From: Pseudovibrio ascidiaceicola
Lineage (GTDB): Bacteria > Pseudomonadota > Alphaproteobacteria > Rhizobiales > Stappiaceae
Direction of reading: 5' to 3'
DNA: 64,000 nt
Assembly (NCBI RefSeq): GCF_900114245.1
Contig: NZ_FOSK01000002.1
Span: 453,576 to 517,575, forward strand
The notes beneath the pieces were generated by a model. The model saw only the letters and a program-made list of their open reading frames with translations, did not search any database and had not been told where the DNA came from. Positions 54,255-62,322 of this stretch are shown here, in pieces; the stretch's first letter is position 1; the number at the start of each line of letters is the position of its first letter. The position numbers were made by a program, and so were the translations under genes.

Positions 54255-55625
54255 GTGCCAGGTCGTCAGCGCCTTACAGAAAAGATTGCTCGCAACGCGA
54301 AGCCCACGGTGCGCCAATACCAACTGTTTGACAGCGTGGTGCCCGGCTTTGCGCTGGTGATCTATAAGTCTGGTACCAAGGCGTTTAACGTGTCCTACCG
54401 CGTCAATGGTCGGCAGCGTCGCTACACCATCGGCCAATGGCCAGCCTGGAGTGTGGTCGCAGCACGAGAGCGAGCCAAAACCATCCGCCGGGAGATTGAG
54501 CTTGATTGCGACCCGCTGGGCAACCGGGAGGCAGAACGTGTTGTCCCGCGTGTGAGCGATCTTATTGAGCGTTATATCGATGAACATCTGCCCAAACTTG
54601 CCGTCCGCAATCAGGCAGACCAGATTTCCATGCTGACTAAGCTGGTACTGCCACAATGGAAGAACCTTCTGGTGCGCGAGATTTCACCTGCGGACGTCAA
54701 CAAGCTGCTCAGCAACGTGGCCGCTGGGCGGCATCGTCCTGCAAAGAAACTCAAACGCCGAAGCAAACCAAAATCCACACCGATCCGCGCCAATCGTCTG
54801 GGCGAGATCTTGCGCAAAATGTTCAATCTGTCTGTGCAGTGGAAGATGCGTCCTGACAATCCGGCACAAGGATTCCACAAGAGGCTAGAGAATGCCCGCG
54901 AGCGGTTCTTGTCACTTGATGAGATCAACCGTCTGTCTGAAGCGTTAGAGAACAGCGAAGACAAACGCGGGGCTGATGTGATCCGCCTCTGCCTTCTCAC
55001 AGGCTCACGTCTGGGCGAAGTAAGATTTGCCCGCTTTGAGCAGTTCAACCTCGAACTGCTTACTTGGTTCAAACCAGCAACCAATACCAAACAGAAGCGT
55101 ATCCATCGCCTGCCTATATCACCTGAGGTCGCTGACCTGGTGAGGAGACGCCAGTCCGTTGTCTCTGAAGACTGCCCCTGGCTGTTTCCGGGAGATGGGA
55201 CTGGCAAACCTGTTCATGAAATGCGCCGTTATTGGCAAGGCATTTTGAAACAGGCAGAGATCTGCGATGTTCTCATTCATGATCTTCGCCATACTTTTGC
55301 GTCTCTACTTGTCTCTGGTGGCGCTTCACTTGAAGTAATCGGCAGGCTCTTAGGCCATACTCAGATGAGTACAACCCAGCGCTATGCTCATCTGATGGAA
55401 TCGCCTTTGCGTGAAAGCGTCAATGCAGTTGCAGGTTATGTGACCGCCAAGCCACGCCGAAGCACACAGCAAGTTGTGCCACCTCCTCCAACCTCACCTA
55501 TCTTTTCTGCACCAACCTTGACTGCTAATTCTCCCGTGCCGTTTTCAGTGCCTGCCAAAGAGGCTGAATACGGCGACGGATGGTACTCATATCAGGCGCC
55601 TCTCCGGCTGGAGAGACCTCAATAA
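54255..55625 (+). CDS. int: Tyrosine integrase (DUF4102/CP4-57 type)
   Basis: The 456-residue recombinase starts at GTG with AGGGGGAG upstream. The N-terminal DUF4102 arm-binding domain (AFNVSYRVNGRQRRYTIGQWP) is followed by the core-binding domain. The catalytic residues are Arg252 (GSRLGEVR), His342-x-x-Arg345 (HDLRHTFASLL), His368 (LLGHTQ) and Tyr377 (QRYAHL). The Pro/Ser-rich C-terminal tail overlaps an antisense gene by 101 bases. Such integrases insert in tRNA genes, fitting the tRNA-Met scar at 45432. Confidence 0.93.
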   Translation: MPGRQRLTEKIARNAKPTVRQYQLFDSVVPGFALVIYKSGTKAFNVSYRVNGRQRRYTIGQWPAWSVVAARERAKTIRREIELDCDPLGNREAERVVPRVSDLIERYIDEHLPKLAVRNQADQISMLTKLVLPQWKNLLVREISPADVNKLLSNVAAGRHRPAKKLKRRSKPKSTPIRANRLGEILRKMFNLSVQWKMRPDNPAQGFHKRLENARERFLSLDEINRLSEALENSEDKRGADVIRLCLLTGSRLGEVRFARFEQFNLELLTWFKPATNTKQKRIHRLPISPEVADLVRRRQSVVSEDCPWLFPGDGTGKPVHEMRRYWQGILKQAEICDVLIHDLRHTFASLLVSGGASLEVIGRLLGHTQMSTTQRYAHLMESPLRESVNAVAGYVTAKPRRSTQQVVPPPPTSPIFSAPTLTANSPVPFSVPAKEAEYGDGWYSYQAPLRLERPQ

Positions 55626-56142
55626 ACCAGTCCTGCATCGCACTGGCGAGCTCATTCAGGGTATTTGGGACGCCTTCCGTAAAAAGATGCACACACAGCG
55701 GTGCCCACATCCCTTCCCAGTCATACTTCGGTTCACGTCCACCCCGATTGCCACTCCTGCCACTACACTGACCAAGAGCATGTTTTTCTTCAAAGCGATA
55801 AAGATCAGCCGCTGGAATCCAAAGCTCATCGGGCTGTACTGCCAGGCCTTGCCTTGGGCAGGTGACATAAAGCAATTCAGCATCTTTCTTGCGCAAAGGG
55901 ATCACGCGGTGCACAAGGCAGGCGCGTGCAGGCACTCCCGCAGTTCCCAGCATTTTGAACAAGTCCGATCCGCACAGCTCCACCATCCCACACACTTTTT
56001 GCGCCCCGCACACAACCAGTGGCGTGCTGGTAACAAGGCGAAACCGCCGTGCTTCCGCCCAACCTGCAATGGTGGCAAGAGGAACGCCCCAACGCGCCTC
56101 GGCTTCAAAAACTGTGAAATACTCTTTTGATGGCAGCGTCAT
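55525..56142 (-). CDS. Uncharacterised phage-type protein, antisense to the integrase end
   Basis: The 205-residue protein starts with a possible helix-turn-helix (YFTVFEAEARWGVPLATIAGWAEARRF), has a Cys-containing middle, and ends with YDWEGMWAPLCVHLFTEGVPNTLNELASAMQDWF and STIRRRIQPLWQALK. This end pattern recurs in alphaproteobacterial phage elements as an HTH-like module. Its last 101 bases overlap the end of the integrase gene on the other strand. Function unknown; a regulator is likely. Confidence 0.7.
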   Translation of the reverse strand: MTLPSKEYFTVFEAEARWGVPLATIAGWAEARRFRLVTSTPLVVCGAQKVCGMVELCGSDLFKMLGTAGVPARACLVHRVIPLRKKDAELLYVTCPRQGLAVQPDELWIPAADLYRFEEKHALGQCSGRSGNRGGREPKYDWEGMWAPLCVHLFTEGVPNTLNELASAMQDWFIEVSPAGEAPDMSTIRRRIQPLWQALKTAREN

Positions 56143-56637
56143 TGGTATCCCTCTCCTGTGGCATCCAGCTTCTATTGGGCCTCATCAAAGAACACATCAC
56201 CGCATGTAGTTCGCATTCAGCCTGCCGTTTAGGTCAGGCTATTTCCAGAAAAACTTAAGACCTTTACCGGCTTACAACAGGCCAGTTTCTCAAATCAGCA
56301 CGTCCAGCAGAGTTGATTTGACCAGAATATCAACTGTTTGAAATACTGAAGGTTTTTGCTGCAACTCGAATTCGAAAATTGACCATTGATATCTATGGGA
56401 TATTCCAAATCTTCATGAACTCACAGGGGCAGTTGCGACCTTTGGTTTGAGGCCTCCGATGCATCGGGGGAGCAGCCTCAGGAAACGGTCCGATTGTCCT
56501 CAATAGGCGTTGCCTTAATGTTTGAACGCCTATGAACGCCTTTCACTGCCTTTGAACGCCTATACGCCCATTTGCTCTCCATGCTTAGCTTTTCCGCAAA
56601 CCGTTTGAGCCCGAGCGGTCCTGCTTTGGAGGAGCAC
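56143..56637. other. Divergent control region with phased repeats
   Basis: No gene is seen. The region holds array B (56519-56568) and probably promoters for both the 205-residue gene and the excisionase-like gene. The 56290-56420 part is AT-rich. Confidence 0.45.
56519..56568 (+). repeat. 10-bp-phased repeat array B, upstream of the excisionase-like gene
   Basis: The units read TGTTTGAACG, CCTATGAACG, CCTTTCACTG, CCTTTGAACG, CCTATACGCC, the same unit and phase as array A at 54086. It ends 69 bases before the ATG at 56638. Two arrays of the same unit in one element suggest a shared DNA-binding protein. Confidence 0.8.
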
Positions 56638-56892
56638 ATGGAAGACAACGTCCATACCCCGGAACTTGAACCTGAACAGACACAACCCAAGGCCATTCTT
56701 GATGGTTGGATGACCCGCGCCGAGCTGGCCAAAGAGCTTGGTGTTTGTGTTGATACGCTGGGCCGCTGGCAGACCATGCGCATTGGCCCGCCGTGTGTGC
56801 GTACTGGCAGGCGGGTGTTTTATCGCCGCGCCTCTGTCATCGAGTGGCTCAAGCAAAAGGAAATCCGTGAGAACAGGATTTCGAACCTATGA
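56638..56892 (+). CDS. AlpA/excisionase-like helix-turn-helix protein
   Basis: The 84-residue protein starts at ATG 56638 with GGAGGAGCAC upstream. The MerR/Xis-like fold is evident in WMTRAELAKELGVCVDTLGRWQTMRIGPPCVRTGRRVFYRRASVIEWLKQKE. It is the standard size of a directionality factor. Its stop overlaps the next gene as ATGA. Phased repeats before it are candidate binding sites. Confidence 0.85.
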   Translation: MEDNVHTPELEPEQTQPKAILDGWMTRAELAKELGVCVDTLGRWQTMRIGPPCVRTGRRVFYRRASVIEWLKQKEIRENRISNL

Positions 56893-57605
56893 GCGTTCAA
56901 GCAATCAGCTGGGCTTATGGGTGTTCTCAAGTTTCCGATCCGATCGAGAAGTTTGTGCTCATCACCATCGCCAACTTTGCAGATGAGTACGGCCTGTGCT
57001 GGCCCTCGCAAGCCACTCTGCTGGAGGCGTGCTGCTGCTCGGAGCGCAAGCTGCGCAACTGCCTGAATGACCTGGAAGCGCTGGGGCTGATCACCCGCTA
57101 CCAACGCCGCCGTGCCAATGGCTCTCGCAGGTCCGATATTTTCGTCCTCACTGGCTTTGACGGGCGAAGACCTATTCCCAATCAAAATGACCATCCAGCC
57201 CTAGAAAACCTACCGGAGATCAAACCAAGAACAATCAACCGGCATGGAGTGCCGGAAGGCCCCACCAACAACCGGCACGTGGTGCCGCACCAACCGGCAT
57301 GCGGTGCCGCTACCAACCGGCACGTGGTGCCCCCCTTGAACCGTCATTTAGAACCATCAAAAGAACCTTTTCCCCCTTACCCCCAAAACACGGCCTGTGA
57401 GCAACATCGGGCAAAACCTCAAGCGCAGGCAGGTCTTCAAGCCAAGGAGAAATTCCATGAGCAATCTGTTCGATCCCATGAACCCTCCAAACGCAAAAAA
57501 TCCATTTCCCATGTTTGGCAGAGAGCCTGGGATGAGGCTCTTGCAGCAACTGATAGCATCCCGGCCAGAACGGAGGCAGGCACCAAGATCGGCTCAGGAA
57601 TTTGA
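56889..57605 (+). CDS. Phage-type replication initiator-like protein with internal iterons
   Basis: The 238-residue protein has an N-terminal winged helix (WPSQATLLEACCCSERKLRNCLNDLEALGLI near residues 40-70), like lambda O and other initiators. A disordered middle contains repeated NRH-x-VP units (NRHGVP, NRHVVP, NRHVVP), encoded by DNA iterons at 57236-57335. The final 50 residues overlap the next gene in another frame. A role in starting replication of the element is inferred. Confidence 0.7.
   Translation: MSVQAISWAYGCSQVSDPIEKFVLITIANFADEYGLCWPSQATLLEACCCSERKLRNCLNDLEALGLITRYQRRRANGSRRSDIFVLTGFDGRRPIPNQNDHPALENLPEIKPRTINRHGVPEGPTNNRHVVPHQPACGAATNRHVVPPLNRHLEPSKEPFPPYPQNTACEQHRAKPQAQAGLQAKEKFHEQSVRSHEPSKRKKSISHVWQRAWDEALAATDSIPARTEAGTKIGSGI
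57236..57335 (+). repeat. Four iterons inside the initiator-like gene (candidate origin)
   Basis: Copies of CAACCGGCAYGNRGTGCCG start at 57236, 57269, 57291 and 57314. Each has a partial dyad, CCGGCAC/GTGCCG-like. Spacings are 33, 22 and 23 bases. The arrangement mirrors the four iterons within the lambda O gene that form its origin. Confidence 0.75.
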
Positions 57606-57951
57606 GGAACTGGAGCAGCTCTTGAGTACACTCACACAGGCCAACGCACCCGGCGGGTCAAAGCCAGTGAGCCTGGCAGTTGGGCAGCTTCTCAACCACT
57701 ATCCGCAAAAGCGGCTCTCACCAGAGGCCATCACACAACTGATTGAGGATTGGATCCAGGATCTAGGCAGTTACCCAACCGATGTGATCTTTGCGGTTTG
57801 CCAAAGCTGGCGGCGCAGTTCCAAAACAATTGCTCCCACACCTGGCCAACTGATTGCCCTTACTGAGCCCATCATGGCAGCCCGGAACTTCCACATCCGC
57901 GTGCTGCACAGTGTTTTGGAAGCACAAGTCACCTCAAAAGCATCCACCTAG
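57457..57951 (+). CDS. Uncharacterised phage-type protein, possible replication partner
   Basis: The 164-residue protein starts at ATG 57457 after AAGGAGAAATTCC. The start overlaps the initiator-like gene by 149 bases. The protein is helical, with a P/Q/R-rich start and LSPEAITQLIEDWIQDLGSYPTDVIFAVCQSWRRSSKTIAPTPGQLIALTEP. A position right after an O-like gene would suit a helicase loader, but no ATPase motif is seen. Function unknown. Confidence 0.7.
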   Translation: MSNLFDPMNPPNAKNPFPMFGREPGMRLLQQLIASRPERRQAPRSAQEFEELEQLLSTLTQANAPGGSKPVSLAVGQLLNHYPQKRLSPEAITQLIEDWIQDLGSYPTDVIFAVCQSWRRSSKTIAPTPGQLIALTEPIMAARNFHIRVLHSVLEAQVTSKAST

Positions 57952-57959
57952 AGGATCAT

Positions 57960-58346
57960 ATGGTGCTCACCACCACACAGATCGTTGACCGGCTTGAACT
58001 TGCGGCCAGCACCTTGCGGAGACTTCCCAACCCACCAAGATCAACACCACGGCGGGACGGCAACACCTGGCCGCAGGTCATCCATGATGTTCATGAAGCC
58101 TATGGTTACAACAAGACCCAAATCCGGGCGGTGCCCAGCGCCAAAGACATTCAACTCATGGAGGAAGGCATTGATTGGCTACGATACGTTCCTGAACCTG
58201 ATGATAGAAAAATACTCTGGATGCGGGCAGAGGGTTTCTGCTGGCGACCCATCTGCATTCAGGTCGGGCTCACCCGTTCTACCGCTCACCGGCGTGCTGT
58301 GGCGGCTGTTTTGACCATACAGCGCGCTATAAACAAGCGAAGGTGA
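57960..58346 (+). CDS. DUF6362-like phage protein
   Basis: The 128-residue protein begins near GAGG. It contains WPQVIHDVHEAYGYNKTQIRAVPSAKDIQLMEEGIDWL and LWMRAEGFCWRPICIQVGLTRSTAHRRAVAAVLTI, a pattern seen in DUF6362 proteins of alphaproteobacterial phages, with a helix-turn-helix-like C-terminal part. The role is unknown. It is the fourth gene of the small phage operon. Confidence 0.75.
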   Translation: MVLTTTQIVDRLELAASTLRRLPNPPRSTPRRDGNTWPQVIHDVHEAYGYNKTQIRAVPSAKDIQLMEEGIDWLRYVPEPDDRKILWMRAEGFCWRPICIQVGLTRSTAHRRAVAAVLTIQRAINKRR

Positions 58347-58703
58347 AGTCACCGGCACTTCTACCCTCTACATTCATGACCGGCTAATGCCATGGGTTTG
58401 TGGAGGAATTCGGTTTCCTTGCATTGACACCTTGCGCCAATCATCGCATGGTCCTCTTGAGGCATCACAACCTCTTTCAAGTAGCGGTCACCGCTGCCGT
58501 TATTCGGCGGTCAATTTGTGTTTGGAGTTAGCTCTCCTTACGCAAACTCTCGCTTATGGGCGGGAGGGCGGTGAATATAATACCCCTTCGCGGGGGAATA
58601 AACCCGCCTGTCTACTTGCAGGTTGTGAACCTCCCGCTCACCAGTGGGTTGTCACAAACCTTCTGCTGAGTGGTTGTTCAACACCCAAAGTAGAGGGCTT
58701 GAA
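58347..58703. other. Gene-free stretch with inverted repeat
   Basis: No supported gene lies here. AGGTTGTGA near 58620 and TCACAAACCT near 58652 form an imperfect inverted repeat around a GC-rich loop. GCGGTCACCGC near 58487 is a short palindrome. The stretch could carry a promoter for the next gene. Confidence 0.4.
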
Positions 58704-58967
58704 ATGACAGAAACTGGTAAAGAGAAATGTGCCCATACGTCCCTTCGCAATGAAGTGGATCAGCTTCGATTATCGACCAACCACCTCAAAAATCTAGTTT
58801 ATTCCATGAGCGTGGTGATGAGCGAACGCATGGAGCATACTCAGGAATATGAAGCGTTGCTGACGCTGTTTGATACTGTGCGCAATCACATAGAGAATGC
58901 GCAGATAAGTAGCGAGAAGATCTCAGAGCTGCTTGAACCTTGCGCACTGGAAGTCTCAAAAGACTAA
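58704..58967 (+). CDS. Small uncharacterised protein with coiled-coil character
   Basis: The 87-residue protein starts at ATG 58704. It is acidic and almost fully helical, with heptad-like Leu/Ile spacing (LRLSTNHLKNLVYSM, LLTLFDTVRNHIENAQISSEKISELLE). No domain is recognised. It stands alone on the plus strand within the phage-like element. Confidence 0.55.
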   Translation: MTETGKEKCAHTSLRNEVDQLRLSTNHLKNLVYSMSVVMSERMEHTQEYEALLTLFDTVRNHIENAQISSEKISELLEPCALEVSKD

Positions 58968-59221
58968 AAACATGGAATGCCGAGAGGCTCTGCCTCTCAT
59001 GGAATATTCTGGCTTGGGAGGCACAGTGCCTCTCAGGCCTTTTCGATTTTGACCAGAGTTTCCAATGATCATCCATAGACCGGGAAGGTGTTTCACTAGA
59101 GACCCGGAAGGGGTGCCCACGCCTCCTTTGCCTCAAACGAACCTTCTGGTGAAATCAATCTTGCCAAAAGGCAAACCCCGCACAAGGCGGGGTACAATCC
59201 ATATCCTAAAATCTACCTGGC

Positions 59222-59443
59222 TCAAATCAGCCCGAGTTCTCGCAGTGTGTTTGCTGCATCAAGAAGCTGGTTGGTATTCACTTCCACCGTAAGCGTCATG
59301 CTGTCTGCATTGACCCGTGCCTTGACCGCGGCTTTGTCGTCGAGTGCGATGGCAATCAGATCACAGGCCTCATATGGTCGATTTGCGTTAAAACCCGCTT
59401 TGGCTAAGTCCTGTGCTGCAATCCTGATTGTGCTGGTTCTCAT
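59222..59443 (-). CDS. Small uncharacterised protein
   Basis: The 73-residue protein has GGAGGAAG upstream of its ATG. A patterned alpha/beta sequence (TIRIAAQDLAKAGFNA, VKARVNADSMTLTVEV) with no Cys suggests a small single-domain fold. No family is recognised. A gap of 93 bases separates it from the next minus-strand gene. Confidence 0.6.
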   Translation of the reverse strand: MRTSTIRIAAQDLAKAGFNANRPYEACDLIAIALDDKAAVKARVNADSMTLTVEVNTNQLLDAANTLRELGLI

Positions 59444-59536
59444 AGAACTTCCTCCACTTTAGCAGGCACCCTGCCCGCCTTCACGATCGCAACCCCGCAC
59501 TGCTGGCGGGGTCAGGCTTCTTGTGAGGTGATAGGC

Positions 59537-59740
59537 TTAGCTTTCCAATTCAGCGGCCAGTTTGTCTCTAGCGGCGCTCAGCATGTCCAGGTAGGCACCC
59601 CCGCGGTGTAATATGATCTTGCCGGCCCACAGCTCCTCGGCAAGCTCATCACCAAAGATCTCGCGGACTTCCTCATTGGTGTAGCGTAGGATATCGGAAC
59701 CCCATTGGGGGTGTTCTGTGTAGATATACGTGACGTGCAT
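59537..59740 (-). CDS. Small uncharacterised protein
   Basis: The 67-residue acidic protein follows GAGGAGC and begins MHVTYIYTEHPQWGSDILRY. It has a helical end, MLSAARDKLAAELES. Its strong ribosome site and normal amino-acid pattern favour a real gene; function unknown. Confidence 0.55.
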   Translation of the reverse strand: MHVTYIYTEHPQWGSDILRYTNEEVREIFGDELAEELWAGKIILHRGGAYLDMLSAARDKLAAELES

Positions 59741-60427
59741 GGCGCTTGCTCCTCTTGACGCTTGTGCTCTCTACACATGTCTAGCCCGCTCCTATCTGGG
59801 TACCGCGGAATGCCATACCCATCCGCACAATCAAGGGCCTTGAGCTGTCATACCGTTGGTTTTGCGGATGTGTCGGCGCCTGCGAAGTGTGGCTGGTGCG
59901 CGCTTTAAAACAAGAGGTGCCTTACGTGCTCGTGCCGCCTGTTGCAGGCTAGTGTCGTCTCGCACCCGCGTTCGGCTGGGTTCAGCTGCCTTGCGCCGCA
60001 CTCCCCAACAAATAACCCTGTACTTCTGGCGCGACAGAATCGGGCTCTCTCGGGCAATTTATCGCTATGCTCGGCGAAGCTGCGCCCCCTCCTCCGCCTG
60101 CTGTCAAGCCGCGCAATATCCTCCTCGCAATCCCATACCAGGCTTCCCCGACCCCGGCTTTTGGGTCCTTCCGAGCCGCAATCGTATGCGGTGGGGCTTT
60201 GCGCACCAGATCGCCAGTCACAGACCAAAATTTTGGGTTCGCACTTTGGGTTCGCGGTTCGCACCTAGCGGAAACGAATGAGAGGGCTACACTGCGACAT
60301 ATCCAACTCAAGATTTTAGAAGATCAAATGAATTTGAGATAGCACTCAGATCATAGAGTTCGCCTTCTGGGTGCGAACCTTGAGTTTTGGGTTCGCACCT
60401 TAGGTTCGCACCCGCGCTAAGCATTCA
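59741..60427. other. GC-rich gene-free stretch open in most frames
   Basis: No gene is convincing. Between about 59860 and 60310 nearly every frame on both strands lacks stops, without any start support or recognisable protein. It may be a structured RNA or a plasmid/phage control region. The GGTTCGCAC repeats follow at 60235-60413. Confidence 0.45.
60235..60413. repeat. Cluster of GGTTCGCAC repeats
   Basis: Copies of GGTTCGCAC or GGGTTCGC lie at 60235, 60248, 60256, 60389 and 60403 in direct orientation. One inverted copy, GGGTGCGAACC, is at 60369-60379. The inverted copy and the last direct copy could form an 11-bp hairpin. Such clusters are typical of protein binding or replication control. 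Confidence 0.65.
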
Positions 60428-60841
60428 TTACTTTATGGCATACGCATAAAGCTCAACCTGAAGCTCGTTTAGTTGCCTGCTCAGACGAGTTGATCTTGAT
60501 CCTAGCCATACCCAGTATCGCACCACCGCACCGAATACATGAGGCTCAGAGTGAGCTAAACCTCGAAAGCATGTCCACAACTGAGCGTTTGTTTCACAAT
60601 GCCAGTCAGCATCCTCGAAAGAGGAAATTATCAAAGATGCAAGTGCTTGCTTGATCTCAAAGTCCAATTCTTGCTCATGATAAAACGTAACAAACTCGTC
60701 AATGCGCTCTGCGTTAGATAATTCGAGTTCCCAGTCTTGCTCAGTTCCCGAAGCATTCAAGCAAAGTGCCACGTTTAGAAACTGAGCTGCCCTTGATGAG
60801 GGATATCGATAAACCTTACGTGAAACTTGTTTTTCAAACAC
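60428..60841 (-). CDS. Uncharacterised cytosolic protein
   Basis: The 137-residue helical protein starts at GTG 60841 with GAGGGG upstream. It is rich in Trp and acidic residues (ERIDEFVTFYHEQELDFEIKQALASLIISSFEDADWH) and has no membrane segment. Small immunity-like proteins look like this, but no partner toxin is seen nearby. Function unknown. Confidence 0.6.
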   Translation of the reverse strand: MFEKQVSRKVYRYPSSRAAQFLNVALCLNASGTEQDWELELSNAERIDEFVTFYHEQELDFEIKQALASLIISSFEDADWHCETNAQLWTCFRGLAHSEPHVFGAVVRYWVWLGSRSTRLSRQLNELQVELYAYAIK

Positions 60842-60926
60842 GATAGCCCCTCATCTCAATTTCTAAGCACATAACAAAAAACAATATGCTGCAATTAGCT
60901 CCCTTTGCCTTTAGTAGGAGAACAAC

Positions 60927-62279
60927 TTGCAAGTCGAGATGATGCCAATAGCGGCACTGGTACCTTATGTGCACAATGCAAGAACACATCCCGATTGGCA
61001 GATTACTCAGATTGCAAGTTCTATTGCTGAGTTTGGTTTTACAAACCCAATCTTAGTTGGAGCTGACAACAATATCATCGCTGGTCATGGACGCCTGCTG
61101 GCCGCACAACTACTGAAGCTTGCAGCAGTCCCAGTTATCCGACTCACACATCTGTCTGGAGTGCAGCGTCGCGCCCTCGTCATTGCCGATAATCGGATCG
61201 CGGAAAATGCCGGTTGGGACGAGGCCTTGCTCCGCGAAGAACTGGCTGCGCTCAGTGATGACAGCTTCGATCTCGATGTCCTGGGGTTTTCCGATGAGGA
61301 GCTTGGCGAGCTTTTAGGGTTTGGAGGGGATGACGCCCCGCCACCTCCACTGGGTGACGAGGACCATGTTTCCTCACCAGAGCCAGTTCGTGCCTCAGCC
61401 CCTGGTACCATCTGGTTGTTGGGTGAACACCGGATCATGTGCGGCGACAGCACGTCTTCGGATCAGCTGAGCTCGTTATGCGATGATGCATTGGTCGATG
61501 CGGTTTGGACCGATCCGCCCTACAACGTGAACTACGAGAGTGTGGCAGGAAAGATCAAGAACGACAACCTCAGCAAAGAGGCGTTCCGCAAGTTCCTGCT
61601 GGATGCGTTCTCCTGCACTGCCTCGGTCATGCGTGTTGGAGCGCCTATCTATGTGGCGCATTCAGAGACTGAAGGCGTGAGTTTCCGGCGTGCTTTTGTA
61701 GAGGCTGGTTTCAAACTGTCCAGCTGCCTCATCTGGGTCAAACCGGCTTTGGTGATTGGGCACGCCGATTACCAGTAGCGCCACGAACCTATCCTCTACG
61801 GCTGGAAACTTGGAGCCTCTCACAGCTGGTATGGCGGGCGCACTAATACGACTGTGTTCGAGGACGATGGCAAATCATTGCGGGTAATGCCAGATGGTAG
61901 TCTGCAGATCGACTTGGGTGATCAGGTGGTCATCGTTGAAGGGGAGAACATGACTATGCGATCGCTCAACAGCACCGTTATTCACCATGATAAACCGATA
62001 AGAAGCGCTGAGCACCCAACCATGAAGCCGGTTTCCCTCGTCCAGCAGATGTTGGAGAACTCAGCTAACCATGGCGATCTAGTGTTGGATCCGTTTGGCG
62101 GTTCAGGATCCACACTGATTGCCTGCGAAAAGTTAGGGCTCAAGGCACACCTCATGGAGCTTGATCCCAAATACTGCGATGTGATTGTGGCCCGCTGGCA
62201 AGAGTACACCGGTAGACAAGCTACTCTTGCAGGTGATGGCCGCAGCTTCGACGATATCCGCACTCTTGTAAGTGCCTGA
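60927..62279 (+). pseudogene. DNA methyltransferase with ParB-like domain, split by a stop codon
   Basis: The gene starts at TTG 60927 after AGGAG. Residues 1-110 are a ParB/Srx-like domain (NNIIAGHGRLLAAQLL, RRALVIADNRIAENAGWDE), then a DNA-methylase domain begins, with catalytic DPPYNVNY near 201. The frame stops at TAG (61776-61778), where related enzymes have Trp (DYQWRHEPILYGWK), so TGG to TAG is the likely change. The same frame continues to DPFGGSGSTL, the AdoMet motif, and ends at 62279. Without suppression the product would lack that motif and be inactive. Confidence 0.85.
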
Positions 62280-62322
62280 ACCTCATCCACCAACATGAAC
62301 AGCAAATGCATGGACTGGAGCT

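Noticed and set aside
57236-57335. CRISPR-like repeat spacing
   Set aside because: Only four short units with 3-14-base gaps, located inside a coding gene; no cas genes. Iterons explain them better.
59856-60342. Several open frames of 90-140 residues on both strands
   Set aside because: They overlap each other in almost all frames, lack ribosome sites and give Arg/Pro/Ser-rich translations typical of non-coding GC-rich DNA.
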